Positions 33,522 to 41,504 are shown, counted from the first letter of the stretch. The stretch: DNA of 57,830 bases from Herpetosiphonaceae bacterium (GCA_036374795.1 DASUTC010000367.1:1-57830), one strand, 5' to 3'. The notes: a model not told the origin generated them from the letters alone. Made by a program: numbers and translations.

Positions 33522-34216
33522 CAGCGGCCTCGCTTTCGGTAGTCGGCGGCGATGACCAGCAGTTCCTCGGCCGCGCCCGCGATCCGGCTGCCGATGCGTC
33601 CGCTGAGCGCGTCGATCCGCACGTTGGACGTAAAGATCGTGGGTCGCTGCGCCAGCATCCGGGCATTGACGATCACGAATAGTTTTTCCTCGGTCCAGTC
33701 GGTGGCGTTCTCGGCAGCGATGTCGTCGAGGATCAGCACCTGCACGCGCTTCAGGGTGTCGAGCCGCTCGTGCGCGGTGCCGTCGTCGTAGCCGGCGCGA
33801 ATGAAGTCGAGCAGATCCGGCGTGCTGGCATACGCGATCATATGGCCGCGCTCGGCCAGGCGATGCGCGGTCGCCGCTGCCAGGTGGCTCTTCCCGCTGC
33901 CGTAGGGGCCGCACAGGTACAGCCAGCCCAGCGGCTGATCGGCGTACGCTTTGGCCCGCCGCCACGCAAACCGCAGGGACTCGCGCTGCTCGTACGGGCT
34001 GAACGTATCGCCACACCACTCGACGGCCTGCGTCGGGCGATCAGGATCGAACGTCGCAAACGTGCAACTGGCCAGCGTGCCAAGCTCCTGCTCCAACCCG
34101 GCCAGCCGGGATCGGACCTGCACCCGCTGGCGCTCCTGGGCAATCTCGCAATCACAAGCGACGATCCCAGCGGGCGACAGACGCCAGCCGGTCCCGTTGC
34201 ATCCACACTCAGCCAT
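33521..34216 (-). CDS. Helicase loader, DnaC/DnaI-like ATPase
   Basis: 231 aa from ATG 34216 (GGAGG nine bases upstream). A short Cys-rich N-terminus (ECGCNGTG, CDCE) precedes the AAA+ domain: YLCGPYGSGKSHLAAATAH (Walker A), VQVLILDDIAAE (Walker B), TIFTSNVRID (sensor 1). It delivers the adjacent DnaB to the origin with the initiator just upstream. Confidence 0.9.
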   Translation of the reverse strand: MAECGCNGTGWRLSPAGIVACDCEIAQERQRVQVRSRLAGLEQELGTLASCTFATFDPDRPTQAVEWCGDTFSPYEQRESLRFAWRRAKAYADQPLGWLYLCGPYGSGKSHLAAATAHRLAERGHMIAYASTPDLLDFIRAGYDDGTAHERLDTLKRVQVLILDDIAAENATDWTEEKLFVIVNARMLAQRPTIFTSNVRIDALSGRIGSRIAGAAEELLVIAADYRKRGR

Positions 34217-35237
34217 GCGCGCCACCTCCCGACGGTTGCAAGAAGGCCAGCTTCGACTTGTCGATCTTCGGCCCGGCGTCGCCGTCGCCGCTCAGCACGC
34301 CCCGACGACGACCGGGCGTGTCTGTGCGCTGATTCGGGCGATCCATCGGCTTCTGGTAGCGGGCGGTCATCTTGCCCACGCTGGCGCAGTTCCAGCCGTT
34401 CAACTGCCAGTCGTCGAGCACCTGCTGCCAGCGGTCGAGATCGCGCACCTTCTCGGCGATGTCGCGCATCTGGATCTCGTTGGGGTAGCGCCCGAACGCG
34501 GCCTGGTAGAGCTTGATCGCCTGCTGGCCGGTCGCGTCGAACTGCGCGAGCAGCGATTGATGCTTGGCGGCCTTGCTCGGTGGCTTGGGAGATTGCAGGT
34601 TATCGGCAACGGGTGCGGCGTCGATCTGTTTGGGCGCTCGTTTCTTCGATTGCCCATCATCAGCCTTTTTTTCAACCGGGGCGGGGGCGGCGTCCGCTGC
34701 AAGCGGCGCTAGTTTCCCCCCTCTCTGATTCTTTGGATTCTGATTCTTCTCTTCTTTTTCTTTGCCTATACTGGCGTATAGGGGGGGGCTATATTCCTGT
34801 ATAGGGGAGGGGGTATCATTCTGTATAGGGCTATACGATTGTACAGGGGTATCATAATGTATAGTCCCTTGATCGTTCTTCCTGAGCCAGATCTCCCAGG
34901 CACGGCGGCTGAACCCAGCAAAATTGTACTCGTTCGGTTTTCCCTCGCTGCCGTGATCGATCACCTCAAGCATCCCCTTTTGCTTGAGGCTCTTTGCTAG
35001 GCGGCGCGGCATCTGCGCATCGGCATAGCCCATGCGCTTGCCGATCGTGGCAAGGCTCGGTGTTGCGCGCCCGCGCTCGCTCTCAAAGTGAAACTGGCTC
35101 AGGTGGATAATGAACATCATCTCAGCGGGTGAGATGCCGAGTTCAGCGTAGCTGTCCAGCAGGAAATCATACACGGGTACGAACTTGAGTTTATCAAGGA
35201 CGTGTATTCCCCAGCGGAAGCTAAAATGATCGTTCAT
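34209..35237 (-). CDS. Replication initiator / replisome organiser
   Basis: 342 aa. Winged-helix N-terminus (GISPAEMMFIIHLSQFHFESERGRATPSLATIGKRM split over residues 33-70, with PRRLAKSLKQKGMLEVID). A repeat-rich linker encoded by iteron-like DNA (residues about 124-155) follows, and the C-terminal DnaD-like end reads AFGRYPNEIQMRDIAEKV and WQQVLDDWQLNGWN. Order initiator-loader-helicase matches lambda O-P logic, with the origin inside the initiator gene. Confidence 0.8.
   Translation of the reverse strand: MNDHFSFRWGIHVLDKLKFVPVYDFLLDSYAELGISPAEMMFIIHLSQFHFESERGRATPSLATIGKRMGYADAQMPRRLAKSLKQKGMLEVIDHGSEGKPNEYNFAGFSRRAWEIWLRKNDQGTIHYDTPVQSYSPIQNDTPSPIQEYSPPLYASIGKEKEEKNQNPKNQRGGKLAPLAADAAPAPVEKKADDGQSKKRAPKQIDAAPVADNLQSPKPPSKAAKHQSLLAQFDATGQQAIKLYQAAFGRYPNEIQMRDIAEKVRDLDRWQQVLDDWQLNGWNCASVGKMTARYQKPMDRPNQRTDTPGRRRGVLSGDGDAGPKIDKSKLAFLQPSGGGAHG
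34770..34866. other. Iteron-like repeats, probable replication origin
   Basis: Five GTATAGGG-type units on the plus strand: GTATAG at 34776, 34799, 34823, GTACAG at 34841, GTATAG at 34859. Intervals are 23, 24, 18 and 18 nt, set in G-runs alternating with AT-rich blocks. It lies inside the initiator gene, as in lambda. Confidence 0.65.
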
Positions 35238-35589
35238 CGTTGAGTCCTTCGGTCATGCGTGCGCCCTTGCGAGAATTGCAAGAGCGACAGGCGAGAACGA
35301 GGTTTGATAAATCATGCGTGCCGCCCTTTGATTGCGGGATAACATGATCGATGGTTGGGATTTTCGTTTTGTCGATTGTGGCTGGATCGATGTAGTAGCA
35401 GGATGGGTGACGCTCAGGCGTACACCACGATTCGCCGCAATGCGTCGCGCCTGTAAAGCGCTGCATGTCGGACACAAGCTGTGGTGAATAGAGCGCTTTA
35501 CCGCAGTAGCGGCAGGTATCGCCGTCGCGAGCCGAGAGCGCAAAGAGCGTCGGCAGCGTGTCGAGTGTTTTTCGCGCCTTTTTCGTCAT
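35221..35589 (-). CDS. HNH endonuclease
   Basis: 122 aa from ATG 35589 (MTKKARKTLD). CRYCGKAL, IDHVIPQSKGGTHDLSNLVLACRSCNSRKG is a complete HNH core with its zinc-binding Cys pairs. A Cys/His-containing insert (HCGESWCTPERHPSCYY) lies between. It overlaps the initiator gene by 17 nt, so it is co-expressed; a homing-type or packaging-associated HNH are both possible. Confidence 0.8.
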   Translation of the reverse strand: MTKKARKTLDTLPTLFALSARDGDTCRYCGKALYSPQLVSDMQRFTGATHCGESWCTPERHPSCYYIDPATIDKTKIPTIDHVIPQSKGGTHDLSNLVLACRSCNSRKGARMTEGLNDERSF

Positions 35590-36323
35590 CACGCCGCCTT
35601 CCGCGCTGGCTGCGCCGTGCTCTGCTCGGCCTGGACGATGCGCTTGAAGGAGATGCACCAGACCCAGGGATTACTCGCCCAGCTGTAGCCGCGTGCCTCG
35701 TTGATGCTGTCCCACAGCGCCGCAAATTCGGCGGTCGGGTCGGCGGGGCCGTTTGCCATCTCCGGCAGGGTCACACCTTCCGCCAGTGCGTCCTTGCCGC
35801 TAATGTCGCGCACGCGCTGCACGCGAATCTCGGTGATCTCCAGGGTGATTCGGCTGGCCCAGCGCGGCATATGGATGGATGGACGCCAACGGCAGCCGGG
35901 ATCGTCCTCATCCTCACCGACCAGCTCAGGCGTCGGATCGGTGGCGCGGTAGTGGCACTGCTGCCAATAGTCGCCGTACTCTGTGCTTTCTGTCCACTTC
36001 ACAGGTCGTCCATCATCAAATGGCGGCTGGTAGTCGCTGTCGATATTGAAGTTCGACTCAATACAGAAGGTTTCCCGTACCCACAGCCGATCGCCCGGTT
36101 CACCGTATGGACAAAATCGCTTCATGCAATAGGGGGCGATGTTGGCAGGCGTGTTTACCTTGTCTTTCCAGGCGAAGAGGAGCGGTGATCCATGTAGGCG
36201 CTCCTCATTCCAGACTTCTGGCTGCGGCGCAATAACCCGCCGCGTCTGCACCTTGGTTCCTGCCAGGATCGCCCGAACCATCGGACCAGAGAATAAAATC
36301 GGGCGTTCTTTCGGTTGACTCAT
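35589..36323 (-). CDS. Conserved phage ASCH-like protein
   Basis: 244 aa from ATG 36323. PILFSGPMVRAILAGTKVQTRRVIAPQP and GDRLWVRETF are hallmarks of a widespread phage/prophage protein with an ASCH-type (PUA-like) fold, thought to bind RNA or modified bases. The last codons overlap the HNH start. It is the first gene after the 36.35-kb operator-like site. Confidence 0.75.
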   Translation of the reverse strand: MSQPKERPILFSGPMVRAILAGTKVQTRRVIAPQPEVWNEERLHGSPLLFAWKDKVNTPANIAPYCMKRFCPYGEPGDRLWVRETFCIESNFNIDSDYQPPFDDGRPVKWTESTEYGDYWQQCHYRATDPTPELVGEDEDDPGCRWRPSIHMPRWASRITLEITEIRVQRVRDISGKDALAEGVTLPEMANGPADPTAEFAALWDSINEARGYSWASNPWVWCISFKRIVQAEQSTAQPARKAA

Positions 36324-36336
36324 AACGCCTCTAGGT

Positions 36337-36373
36337 TTGCATGAAAGCAAAACAATCTTTTACATTCATGCAA
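36337..36373 (-). promoter_or_regulatory. Variant repressor operator (36.3 kb)
   Basis: TTGCATGAAAGC (36337-36348) and ACATTCATGCAA (36362-36373) are the same half-sites as elsewhere but in everted order with 13 nt between. They lie just upstream of the ASCH-like gene. No clean promoter is visible beside them. Confidence 0.55.
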
Positions 36374-36382
36374 ATGCGAGAT

Positions 36383-36533
36383 ATAAAAACACGCCGAGCT
36401 GCTGCAATTGGTGTCTAGGCAATCACTAGCGACCTGCTCGGCGTGTTTTTATTAGGTTTTGTTGTAACGGTGCAACAAAGCACCCTGCTGAACAGCAGCC
36501 CGATCGCTAAACATACATGATTACCTAGACACC
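36383..36533. ncRNA. Structured intergenic region with bidirectional terminator and pseudoknot-like pairing
   Basis: A 17-bp stem (36383-36399 / 36436-36452) flanked by A- and T-runs can terminate both ways. Its 36-nt loop contains GGTGTCTAGGCAATCA (36410-36425), complementary but for one base to 36518-36533. Two small hairpins lie between (TTTGTTG/CAACAAA at 36458-36479; CTGCTG/CAGCAG at 36485-36498). The layout predicts a pseudoknot of about 150 nt. Confidence 0.65.
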
Positions 36534-36563
36534 TTGAGTATAGCATAGCTTCCGCCGTCTGTG

Positions 36564-36917
36564 TTATGCACGAATCGGGGTTCTGATCGAAGTATCCATG
36601 CTTCTACGGTATGATAGGCCCTCCCGGTGCAGCAGCGCCAGCTCGTGCCCGCCCGCACCTCGCAGCGTGAGCAGCTGGTCGTACGCCTCAGCCCGGTAGC
36701 GATCCCGGAGCCGCCGCCCTTTCGCCAGCGCAGCGCCGATGCCATGCGCGGCCAGGAGGTGCGCGGCCAGCGCGGCCTGGTCGGGGTAGGTCGGCAGCGG
36801 GGCGACGAGGTAGCGATCGATCTCCCAGAACCAGACGAACGTCGTGATCGGGAAATCCAGCGGGCCGTAGCGGTCGGGGAGCGGGCGGCAGATCAGGCAG
36901 GTGTAGGTGTCGGTCAT
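36564..36917 (-). CDS. Hypothetical zinc-finger-like early protein
   Basis: 117 aa. Starts TDTYTCLICRPLPDRYG with one CxxC and a later AALAAHLLAAHGIG, together resembling a C2H2-like finger (Cys-Cys ... His-His). Overlaps the methyltransferase stop by 4 nt. Function not recognised. Confidence 0.55.
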   Translation of the reverse strand: MTDTYTCLICRPLPDRYGPLDFPITTFVWFWEIDRYLVAPLPTYPDQAALAAHLLAAHGIGAALAKGRRLRDRYRAEAYDQLLTLRGAGGHELALLHREGLSYRRSMDTSIRTPIRA

Positions 36918-38062
36918 GTGAGATCTCCCAGGGGTAGGCCACAGGTCACGGCGACGATCTGCCGGGCAAAGCGCGACGGCACGCCGTTGCCGATGATCTT
37001 GGTGGCGAGGCTATTCTGCGCTGGCAGTTGATACCAATCAGGTAAGGTCATGAACCGCCCTAATGCCCGTGGAGTCATCTTCACGACGCGGCCCTGCTCC
37101 AGCCAGGCGCGGATCGGTTGTTTATGTCCTGACGACGCAACGACGGTGAACACAGGCTCACCGTCGTTGCGTACGGCAACATAGGAGCCTGAATCCCCTG
37201 GCTTGCCATCCACCAGGAACGCCCGCCAGTGCGAACTATTACTCGCATTCACGCAGCGCGCAGGCTCGGCGGCGTCGGAGACTCCGACGCCGGGCGCGGC
37301 TTGGGCGGCGCTGGTGTTCGCGCCGCCGACCAGGAAGGCGCGGGGCATATTCTTGCCGACGGTTGACGTGATCGTGAAAGCTGGTTCATCGTCCAGGCGC
37401 GGCGGCGTGGTGCCGTCTGCTGTGGTGTAGGGATGCATGAATGATCGCCACTGTTCAGGCAGGCGCTTGAGCTGCCACTCAGCGAACTCGGATTCGGGTA
37501 GTGTCGGGATCAGATCCTCGATCGCCGCGTACCACCCGATCCAGGGCTGCGGCTGGGGTAGCTGCGGCATCATGCCATCCCGGCAGGCCCGGACGATCAG
37601 CCGGCGGCGGGTTTGCGGGACACCATAGTCAGCGGCATTGAGCACCTGCACGTCGTACCAGTAGCCCAGCTCGGCCAACGTGTGGATGATCGCCTTGAAG
37701 CTCCGCGCCCGCTTGTAGCCTTCGACATTCTCCACGAACACGAACGGCGGCTGCCAGGCGCGGAGAAACGGCAGGACCGCCAGCCCGGCGTCGGCATCGT
37801 CCCGGCTGCCGAGCGCCTTATTGCGGGCGGCGCTGTGCTCCTGGCAGGGCGGTGAGAGCCAGAGCATGTCAGGTCGGTCGAAGGCGGCGGGCGTGAGATC
37901 CTCGACGCGCGCCACGCACACATGGTCGCCGTGATTGGCGCGGTATACGTCGGCAATCGCCGGATCGTACTCGACCGCGCCGATCGGCTCGACCAGGCCG
38001 CGCAGGCCCGCCTCGACGAGCCCGCCGCCACTGTAGAAGGATAGGAGGGTCGGGCGGTTCAT
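36914..38062 (-). CDS. C5-cytosine DNA methyltransferase
   Basis: 382 aa. Motif I LLSFYSGGGLVEAGLRG, motif IV with catalytic Cys in WLSPPCQEHS, motif VI FVENVEGY, motif VIII QTRRRLIVRA, and motif X KIIGNGVPSRFARQI at the end. All are in order, so the enzyme looks complete. No restriction partner is nearby; protection of phage DNA from host restriction is the usual reason. The recognition sequence cannot be inferred. Confidence 0.92.
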   Translation of the reverse strand: MNRPTLLSFYSGGGLVEAGLRGLVEPIGAVEYDPAIADVYRANHGDHVCVARVEDLTPAAFDRPDMLWLSPPCQEHSAARNKALGSRDDADAGLAVLPFLRAWQPPFVFVENVEGYKRARSFKAIIHTLAELGYWYDVQVLNAADYGVPQTRRRLIVRACRDGMMPQLPQPQPWIGWYAAIEDLIPTLPESEFAEWQLKRLPEQWRSFMHPYTTADGTTPPRLDDEPAFTITSTVGKNMPRAFLVGGANTSAAQAAPGVGVSDAAEPARCVNASNSSHWRAFLVDGKPGDSGSYVAVRNDGEPVFTVVASSGHKQPIRAWLEQGRVVKMTPRALGRFMTLPDWYQLPAQNSLATKIIGNGVPSRFARQIVAVTCGLPLGDLT

Positions 38063-38064
38063 AA

Positions 38065-38478
38065 CTACGCCGCCCGCAGCTGCTCAGGCCGCAGCGCGAT
38101 CACCTGGATCGGCTCCGGCGGCACGACGACAAACAGGATGCGCGACTCGCGCGTGACCGTGAGCGGCGCGTCCAGATCGACGAGCGGCTGCATCCCCAGC
38201 AGCACCAGAAACGCGCCGCGCTCCCAGGCCGCCAGCGCGTGCTGCACGACGACCGCCACGTCCATCGTCTCGACGCGATCCAGTGGGCCCGTCAGATCCA
38301 GGAGCGACGACGCGAACGCGCCGGTCCCGACGAGCTTGTGCCACTCGGCCCGGACCTTGCGGCTGATCAGGTCGCGCAGCGTCGTCTCGTGCGCCGGCAG
38401 GACGATAAAGCAGTGGCCGTTCGGTTGGATCTGAAGGCCAGCGTGCGCAGTCGGCACGCGCAGGGCAAAGCTACTCAT
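38065..38478 (-). CDS. Hypothetical early protein
   Basis: 137 aa from ATG 38478. Two alpha/beta halves (HCFIVLPAHETTLRDLISRKVRAEW; RILFVVVPPEPIQVIAL). Precedes the methyltransferase by 2 nt and overlaps the upstream TM gene by 4 nt. No recognised family. Confidence 0.55.
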   Translation of the reverse strand: MSSFALRVPTAHAGLQIQPNGHCFIVLPAHETTLRDLISRKVRAEWHKLVGTGAFASSLLDLTGPLDRVETMDVAVVVQHALAAWERGAFLVLLGMQPLVDLDAPLTVTRESRILFVVVPPEPIQVIALRPEQLRAA

Positions 38479-38666
38479 GCGGCTTGGTCCTCCTCGATTG
38501 GCTGCGCCCGCAGCCGCTTCTGGGCTTCCCACTCCAGGAACGCCCGCGATTGGGCCTCGTCCACGTCGCGCAGAAAGCGCCCGGTTGCGACGGCAAACGA
38601 GACAGTGAGCCCGCCGCCGATCGTTCCCAGGATGATCCAGCCAAGCCACATCGGAATCTCAAACAT
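38475..38666 (-). CDS. Small single-TM protein
   Basis: 63 aa from ATG 38666: one TM helix (EIPMWLGWIILGTIGGGLTVSF region, residues 3-24) followed by a charged cytoplasmic helix. Overlaps both neighbours. Could tether another early protein to the membrane; not recognised. Confidence 0.5.
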   Translation of the reverse strand: MFEIPMWLGWIILGTIGGGLTVSFAVATGRFLRDVDEAQSRAFLEWEAQKRLRAQPIEEDQAA

Positions 38667-38898
38667 GACGAGCCTCCCGTTGATCGAGCCACCGGCACCA
38701 GCCGGCGGCATACTGCTGCTGAAAATCGCGGTAATAGGTCGGCGCGGCGTGCGGCGTGAGTCCGCCCGTGACCTGTGACCAAGCGGTCTCGACCAGCGCC
38801 TGCACGCTGTCCTCGTCGCGGCAGGTCTGCGCGTCCTGGTAGCCGGCGGCGCGGGCCGCGCTGAGCATCTGCTCAGGGATAAAGAGGGGCTTGGTCAT
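38659..38898 (-). CDS. Hypothetical small early protein
   Basis: 79 aa helical protein (EQMLSAARAAGYQDAQTCRDED, YYRDFQQQYAAGWCRWLDQRE), overlapping the next and previous genes by 8 and 26 nt. No motif recognised. Confidence 0.5.
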   Translation of the reverse strand: MTKPLFIPEQMLSAARAAGYQDAQTCRDEDSVQALVETAWSQVTGGLTPHAAPTYYRDFQQQYAAGWCRWLDQREARHV

Positions 38899-39046
38899 AT
38901 TTAATTTCCTTTGCCTTGAGGCGCTCTAGGAGTCGTTCGGTTTGTTTTCGCAGTGCATCATGCCGTGCGCAGTACCATCTACCATCATCGGCTGGAATGA
39001 GGAGGTACGATTGTTTGCAGGTTGCACAGCGCGGTTTAGTGCTCAT
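38873..39046 (-). CDS. Small zinc-binding protein
   Basis: 57 aa from ATG 39046. RCATCKQSYLLIPADDGRW followed by YCARHDALRKQTERLLERL gives a CxxC...CxxH ribbon plus a coiled helix. It is one of several single-zinc proteins in this operon. Confidence 0.55.
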   Translation of the reverse strand: MSTKPRCATCKQSYLLIPADDGRWYCARHDALRKQTERLLERLKAKEIKYDQAPLYP

Positions 39047-39047
39047 C

Positions 39048-39389
39048 TCAGTACTCCCAGCCCGGCGACTCTTTGCCGGGATAGCCGCGACAGTACAGAT
39101 CCTCGCCTCGCTCGCCGACACTATGGCTATGCCACACATCGCCTTGCTTCTCGCGCTTCTTCATCGGCACGCCATGCTTGGGGCAGATCGGCAAGCCTTC
39201 GGGCGTGTAGCTCCAGGCTGCCGGGATCTGCACGTTGAGCAGTTGGTTCTCGCGCAGCAGGTGCACGGCGCGGCGGATCTCATCGACTCGCATGGCGCGA
39301 ATGACCAGCGGCCCGGTCACGCCCTCGATCGTCGCCTGGACCGTGAACGTGTAGTCCACGTCGGGCGGGGTAGTCGGCTTCTCGCTCAT
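39048..39389 (-). CDS. Hypothetical zinc-ribbon-containing early protein
   Basis: 113 aa. N-terminal beta region (YTFTVQATIEGVTGPLVIRAMR), a helix pair, then LPICPKHGVPMKKREKQGDVWHSHSV...DLYCRGYPG, in which two Cys and several His could bind zinc. Overlaps the upstream gene by 4 nt. Confidence 0.55.
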   Translation of the reverse strand: MSEKPTTPPDVDYTFTVQATIEGVTGPLVIRAMRVDEIRRAVHLLRENQLLNVQIPAAWSYTPEGLPICPKHGVPMKKREKQGDVWHSHSVGERGEDLYCRGYPGKESPGWEY

Positions 39390-39700
39390 GGCATCCTCGT
39401 TGGCTGGTGCTGATGCTGTGCGGCGCGGCGGCAGAACTTACAGATCAGTGCGATGCGTGTCTGGTCCTTGCTGACGACGATCGGGCCGCGACAAGAGCAG
39501 CGCGGTTGACAGCTGGTGCAGGCGAGAAAGCCGTCGCTATCGGATTGGAGCGGACGATCACAGCGTCCACAGGCCAGCAGGCGCGTATCAGGGAGCTGCT
39601 GCGGTACGCTCCCGCGCACCTTCTCGACCAATTCGGCGTCGCTCAGGCGTGCGTGTTGGCGCACGCGGGGTGCTGCGCCGCGCAAGGGATCAGCGGCCAT
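39386..39700 (-). CDS. Zinc-ribbon early protein
   Basis: 104 aa from ATG 39700, chosen for GGGGAGG upstream. ACGRCDRPL, ACTSCQPRCSCRG and LICKFCRRA supply at least seven Cys, enough for two zinc sites, after a helical N-terminus (DAELVEKVRGSVPQQL). Single-strand or RNA binding is typical of such ribbons, but no family is recognised. Confidence 0.6.
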   Translation of the reverse strand: MAADPLRGAAPRVRQHARLSDAELVEKVRGSVPQQLPDTRLLACGRCDRPLQSDSDGFLACTSCQPRCSCRGPIVVSKDQTRIALICKFCRRAAQHQHQPTRMP

Positions 39701-39702
39701 CG

Positions 39703-39828
39703 CTACCACCTCCCCGACGTGTGGCACATCCCGCACGGCAGGACCGGCGAGTGATAGCCGAGCCCGTTACAGAACGGGCAGTGATGGAAGATTTTGATCT
39801 TGAAGAACCGGATCAGACGTGCTACCAT
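39703..39828 (-). CDS. Very small zinc-ribbon protein
   Basis: 41 aa from ATG 39828 with AAAGGAA upstream. Basic amphipathic start (VARLIRFFKIKIF) then CPFCNGLG...CGMCHTSG, a DnaJ-type CxxCxGxG ribbon unit. Too short for a catalytic role. Confidence 0.5.
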   Translation of the reverse strand: MVARLIRFFKIKIFHHCPFCNGLGYHSPVLPCGMCHTSGRW

Positions 39829-39832
39829 AGGG

Positions 39833-40237
39833 TTATTCCTTTCCCAACGTAGGTGACGGAGATGAGCGGCTTGGTTCTGCGCCAGGCCGTTCGTCGTTTC
39901 CGAAGAATGCACGGCTCCGACTATTGGCCTCGGGCGGATTGATTCCCTCCTGTGCGAGTTGCGCAATGCCTCCGAGTTCGCGCTCCAGCTGTGCCAGTTG
40001 ATCGATTAGATGGTCATGGACCTGCCGGGCGTGATGCTTGGCGGCGATGCTGTGCGCGCTGGCCTCGTGATGTTTGTTTTGCAGCAGCGCTGCCTGAAGA
40101 GCGTCGAGCGTATCGCGTAACGTGCGCAGGTCGGTCTGGATCGGCGTGTAGGACGTGTTGAGAGAGCGCAGGCCGTCAAGAATCAATTCCAGATAGCGCT
40201 TGCGCGTCGTGCCGTTATCGCTCGCTGGCCTCCCCAT
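39833..40237 (-). CDS. Coiled-coil early protein
   Basis: 134 aa. Basic start (RPASDNGTTRKRYLELILDGLR), long coiled coil over residues 25-95, disordered Pro/Ser tail. Overlaps the upstream membrane gene by 23 nt. The start resembles small Arc-type DNA binders, but this is weak. Confidence 0.5.
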   Translation of the reverse strand: MGRPASDNGTTRKRYLELILDGLRSLNTSYTPIQTDLRTLRDTLDALQAALLQNKHHEASAHSIAAKHHARQVHDHLIDQLAQLERELGGIAQLAQEGINPPEANSRSRAFFGNDERPGAEPSRSSPSPTLGKE

Positions 40238-40544
40238 GAGTGGCTAGTCCTTTCAGAATGGCCCAGGCGCGGGCGTGGTCGGCGTCGCGGCGGAGTTCTT
40301 GCCAGAGGACGATCGGGATGCAGCCCACGGCCAGCGATCGGAGCATGTTGCGCTCGTGATCGTTCCAGGTCGCACCGGGCTGGCTGGTGGTGTGCAGGCG
40401 GGCAAAGCCGAGACAGATACCCACGCCCACGGCAACACTCTTCCAGGTGTGATCGGGCGCGATCCGATGATTGAACCGCGCCAGAACGCAGGCGTAGGCG
40501 CTACAGGTGGTCAGGGTGAGCAGGTCGATCTGAACAGGTGTCAT
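40215..40544 (-). CDS. Small membrane protein
   Basis: 109 aa with two or three hydrophobic segments (LLTLTTCSAYACVLA; SVAVGVGICLGFA; SLAVGCIPIVLW). Overlaps both neighbours (4 and 23 nt). Early membrane proteins often block superinfection; that is inference only. Confidence 0.5.
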   Translation of the reverse strand: MTPVQIDLLTLTTCSAYACVLARFNHRIAPDHTWKSVAVGVGICLGFARLHTTSQPGATWNDHERNMLRSLAVGCIPIVLWQELRRDADHARAWAILKGLATHGEASER

Positions 40545-40786
40545 CTCTCATTCCCTTGATGCTCGAAGGCGGCGATTACGCTAGGGCGGTGGATGCGAAA
40601 CCATTTCAGCCAGTTTTCCCGGCTGTATCGGCTGCAACAATCTTTGCAGAAGTCGCCCTTATCGGTCAGTGGTTCCCCCAACTCGTCAGAAAGAACAAAA
40701 AGATCCCCGATCCCGTTCTGACGCGCTGGCGTGCTTTTCCCACATCGATCGCACTTTGATTGATTGAATCGATCTCGTCGGTTCAC
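40541..40786 (-). CDS. Zinc-ribbon early protein
   Basis: 81 aa. KCDRCGKST and FCKDCCSRY form a four-Cys ribbon with a 30-residue knuckle insertion, then an aromatic helix (ENWLKWFRIHRP). Arg-rich start suggests nucleic-acid binding. Confidence 0.55.
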   Translation of the reverse strand: MNRRDRFNQSKCDRCGKSTPARQNGIGDLFVLSDELGEPLTDKGDFCKDCCSRYSRENWLKWFRIHRPSVIAAFEHQGNER

Positions 40787-40858
40787 GTCTTCCTCTTTTG
40801 CACCAACAATGCACCGCTACAAAACGAGGCCGCGTAGTACCATAGGTGTATGAATGAC

Positions 40859-41284
40859 CTACGCCGCCAGATCGAACTCCAGCCGCGCCGCCAGTGCTTC
40901 ACGGCGCTCCTCGGCCAGCTGCGTCTCGGTCGGGATCTCGCCGCTGGCGATCTGCTCCAGCACGATCTCGTTGTCGGCGATGTGCTGCACGGCGACGGCA
41001 TGGATCGCGTCGGCACCGTCCAGGTAGCTCGGCGTCGTGCCGGCCAGCTGACCCTCGATCGTGATGGCCAGGCTGTGCAGTTCGCGCAGGTAGGCGATGG
41101 TTGCCGCTGGGTAGAGCCGGCGATCCTTGAGATGCAGGTTGTTGGTCACGGCAAAGGCGAAACACTGCTTACACAGCAGTTTGTCTGGCGACCAGCGCTG
41201 CCCACGCGGCGCGCGCTCGTCGATCTGACCGAGAAACGCGAACTTCGCGTCGCTGTGCCCGCACGTCTCAGGCGTGGTGTTCAT
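40859..41284 (-). CDS. Hypothetical early protein, second gene after immunity promoter
   Basis: 141 aa. N-terminal Cys/His (CGHSDAKFAFLGQ, LLCKQCFAF) may form a zinc site; the remainder is helical (AVAVQHIADNEIVLEQIASGE). Overlaps the ribbon-helix-helix gene by 17 nt, so it is in the leftward immediate-early operon. No family recognised. Confidence 0.55.
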   Translation of the reverse strand: MNTTPETCGHSDAKFAFLGQIDERAPRGQRWSPDKLLCKQCFAFAVTNNLHLKDRRLYPAATIAYLRELHSLAITIEGQLAGTTPSYLDGADAIHAVAVQHIADNEIVLEQIASGEIPTETQLAEERREALAARLEFDLAA

Positions 41285-41504
41285 GGTCGGCTCCTTCGGT
41301 GGTCTCGGACGGCTCGGCGGGCTGGCGGGCGAAAAAGTCAGCGAGGATGTGACGGACAGCAGCGCTCATGTTTCCGGCGTTTTTCCGCGATGCCGAGCCG
41401 TGATGGGTTCGGGCGTAGGCTTTCAGTTCCTGAAGCTGGCTCGGCGGGAGGTAGATCGTGACGCTGGTATACACCTCTTCCATAGGATCATCCTTTACAT
41501 TCAT
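41268..41504 (-). CDS. Ribbon-helix-helix (CopG/Arc-like) regulator, first leftward early gene
   Basis: 71-78 aa. The core VYTSVTIYLPPSQLQELKAYARTHH...SAAVRHILADFFAR is a ribbon-helix-helix DNA-binding fold. Two starts are possible: ATG 41504, 6 nt below the -10 and inside the operator (leaderless), or ATG 41483 with GGAT upstream. Its place opposite the repressor, under the shared operator, is that of Cro in lambda. Confidence 0.7.
   Translation of the reverse strand: MNVKDDPMEEVYTSVTIYLPPSQLQELKAYARTHHGSASRKNAGNMSAAVRHILADFFARQPAEPSETTEGADHEHHA

Noticed and set aside
36383-36533. Retron-type msr/msd RNA
   Set aside because: The nested repeats recall one, but no reverse transcriptase is encoded anywhere in the genome.
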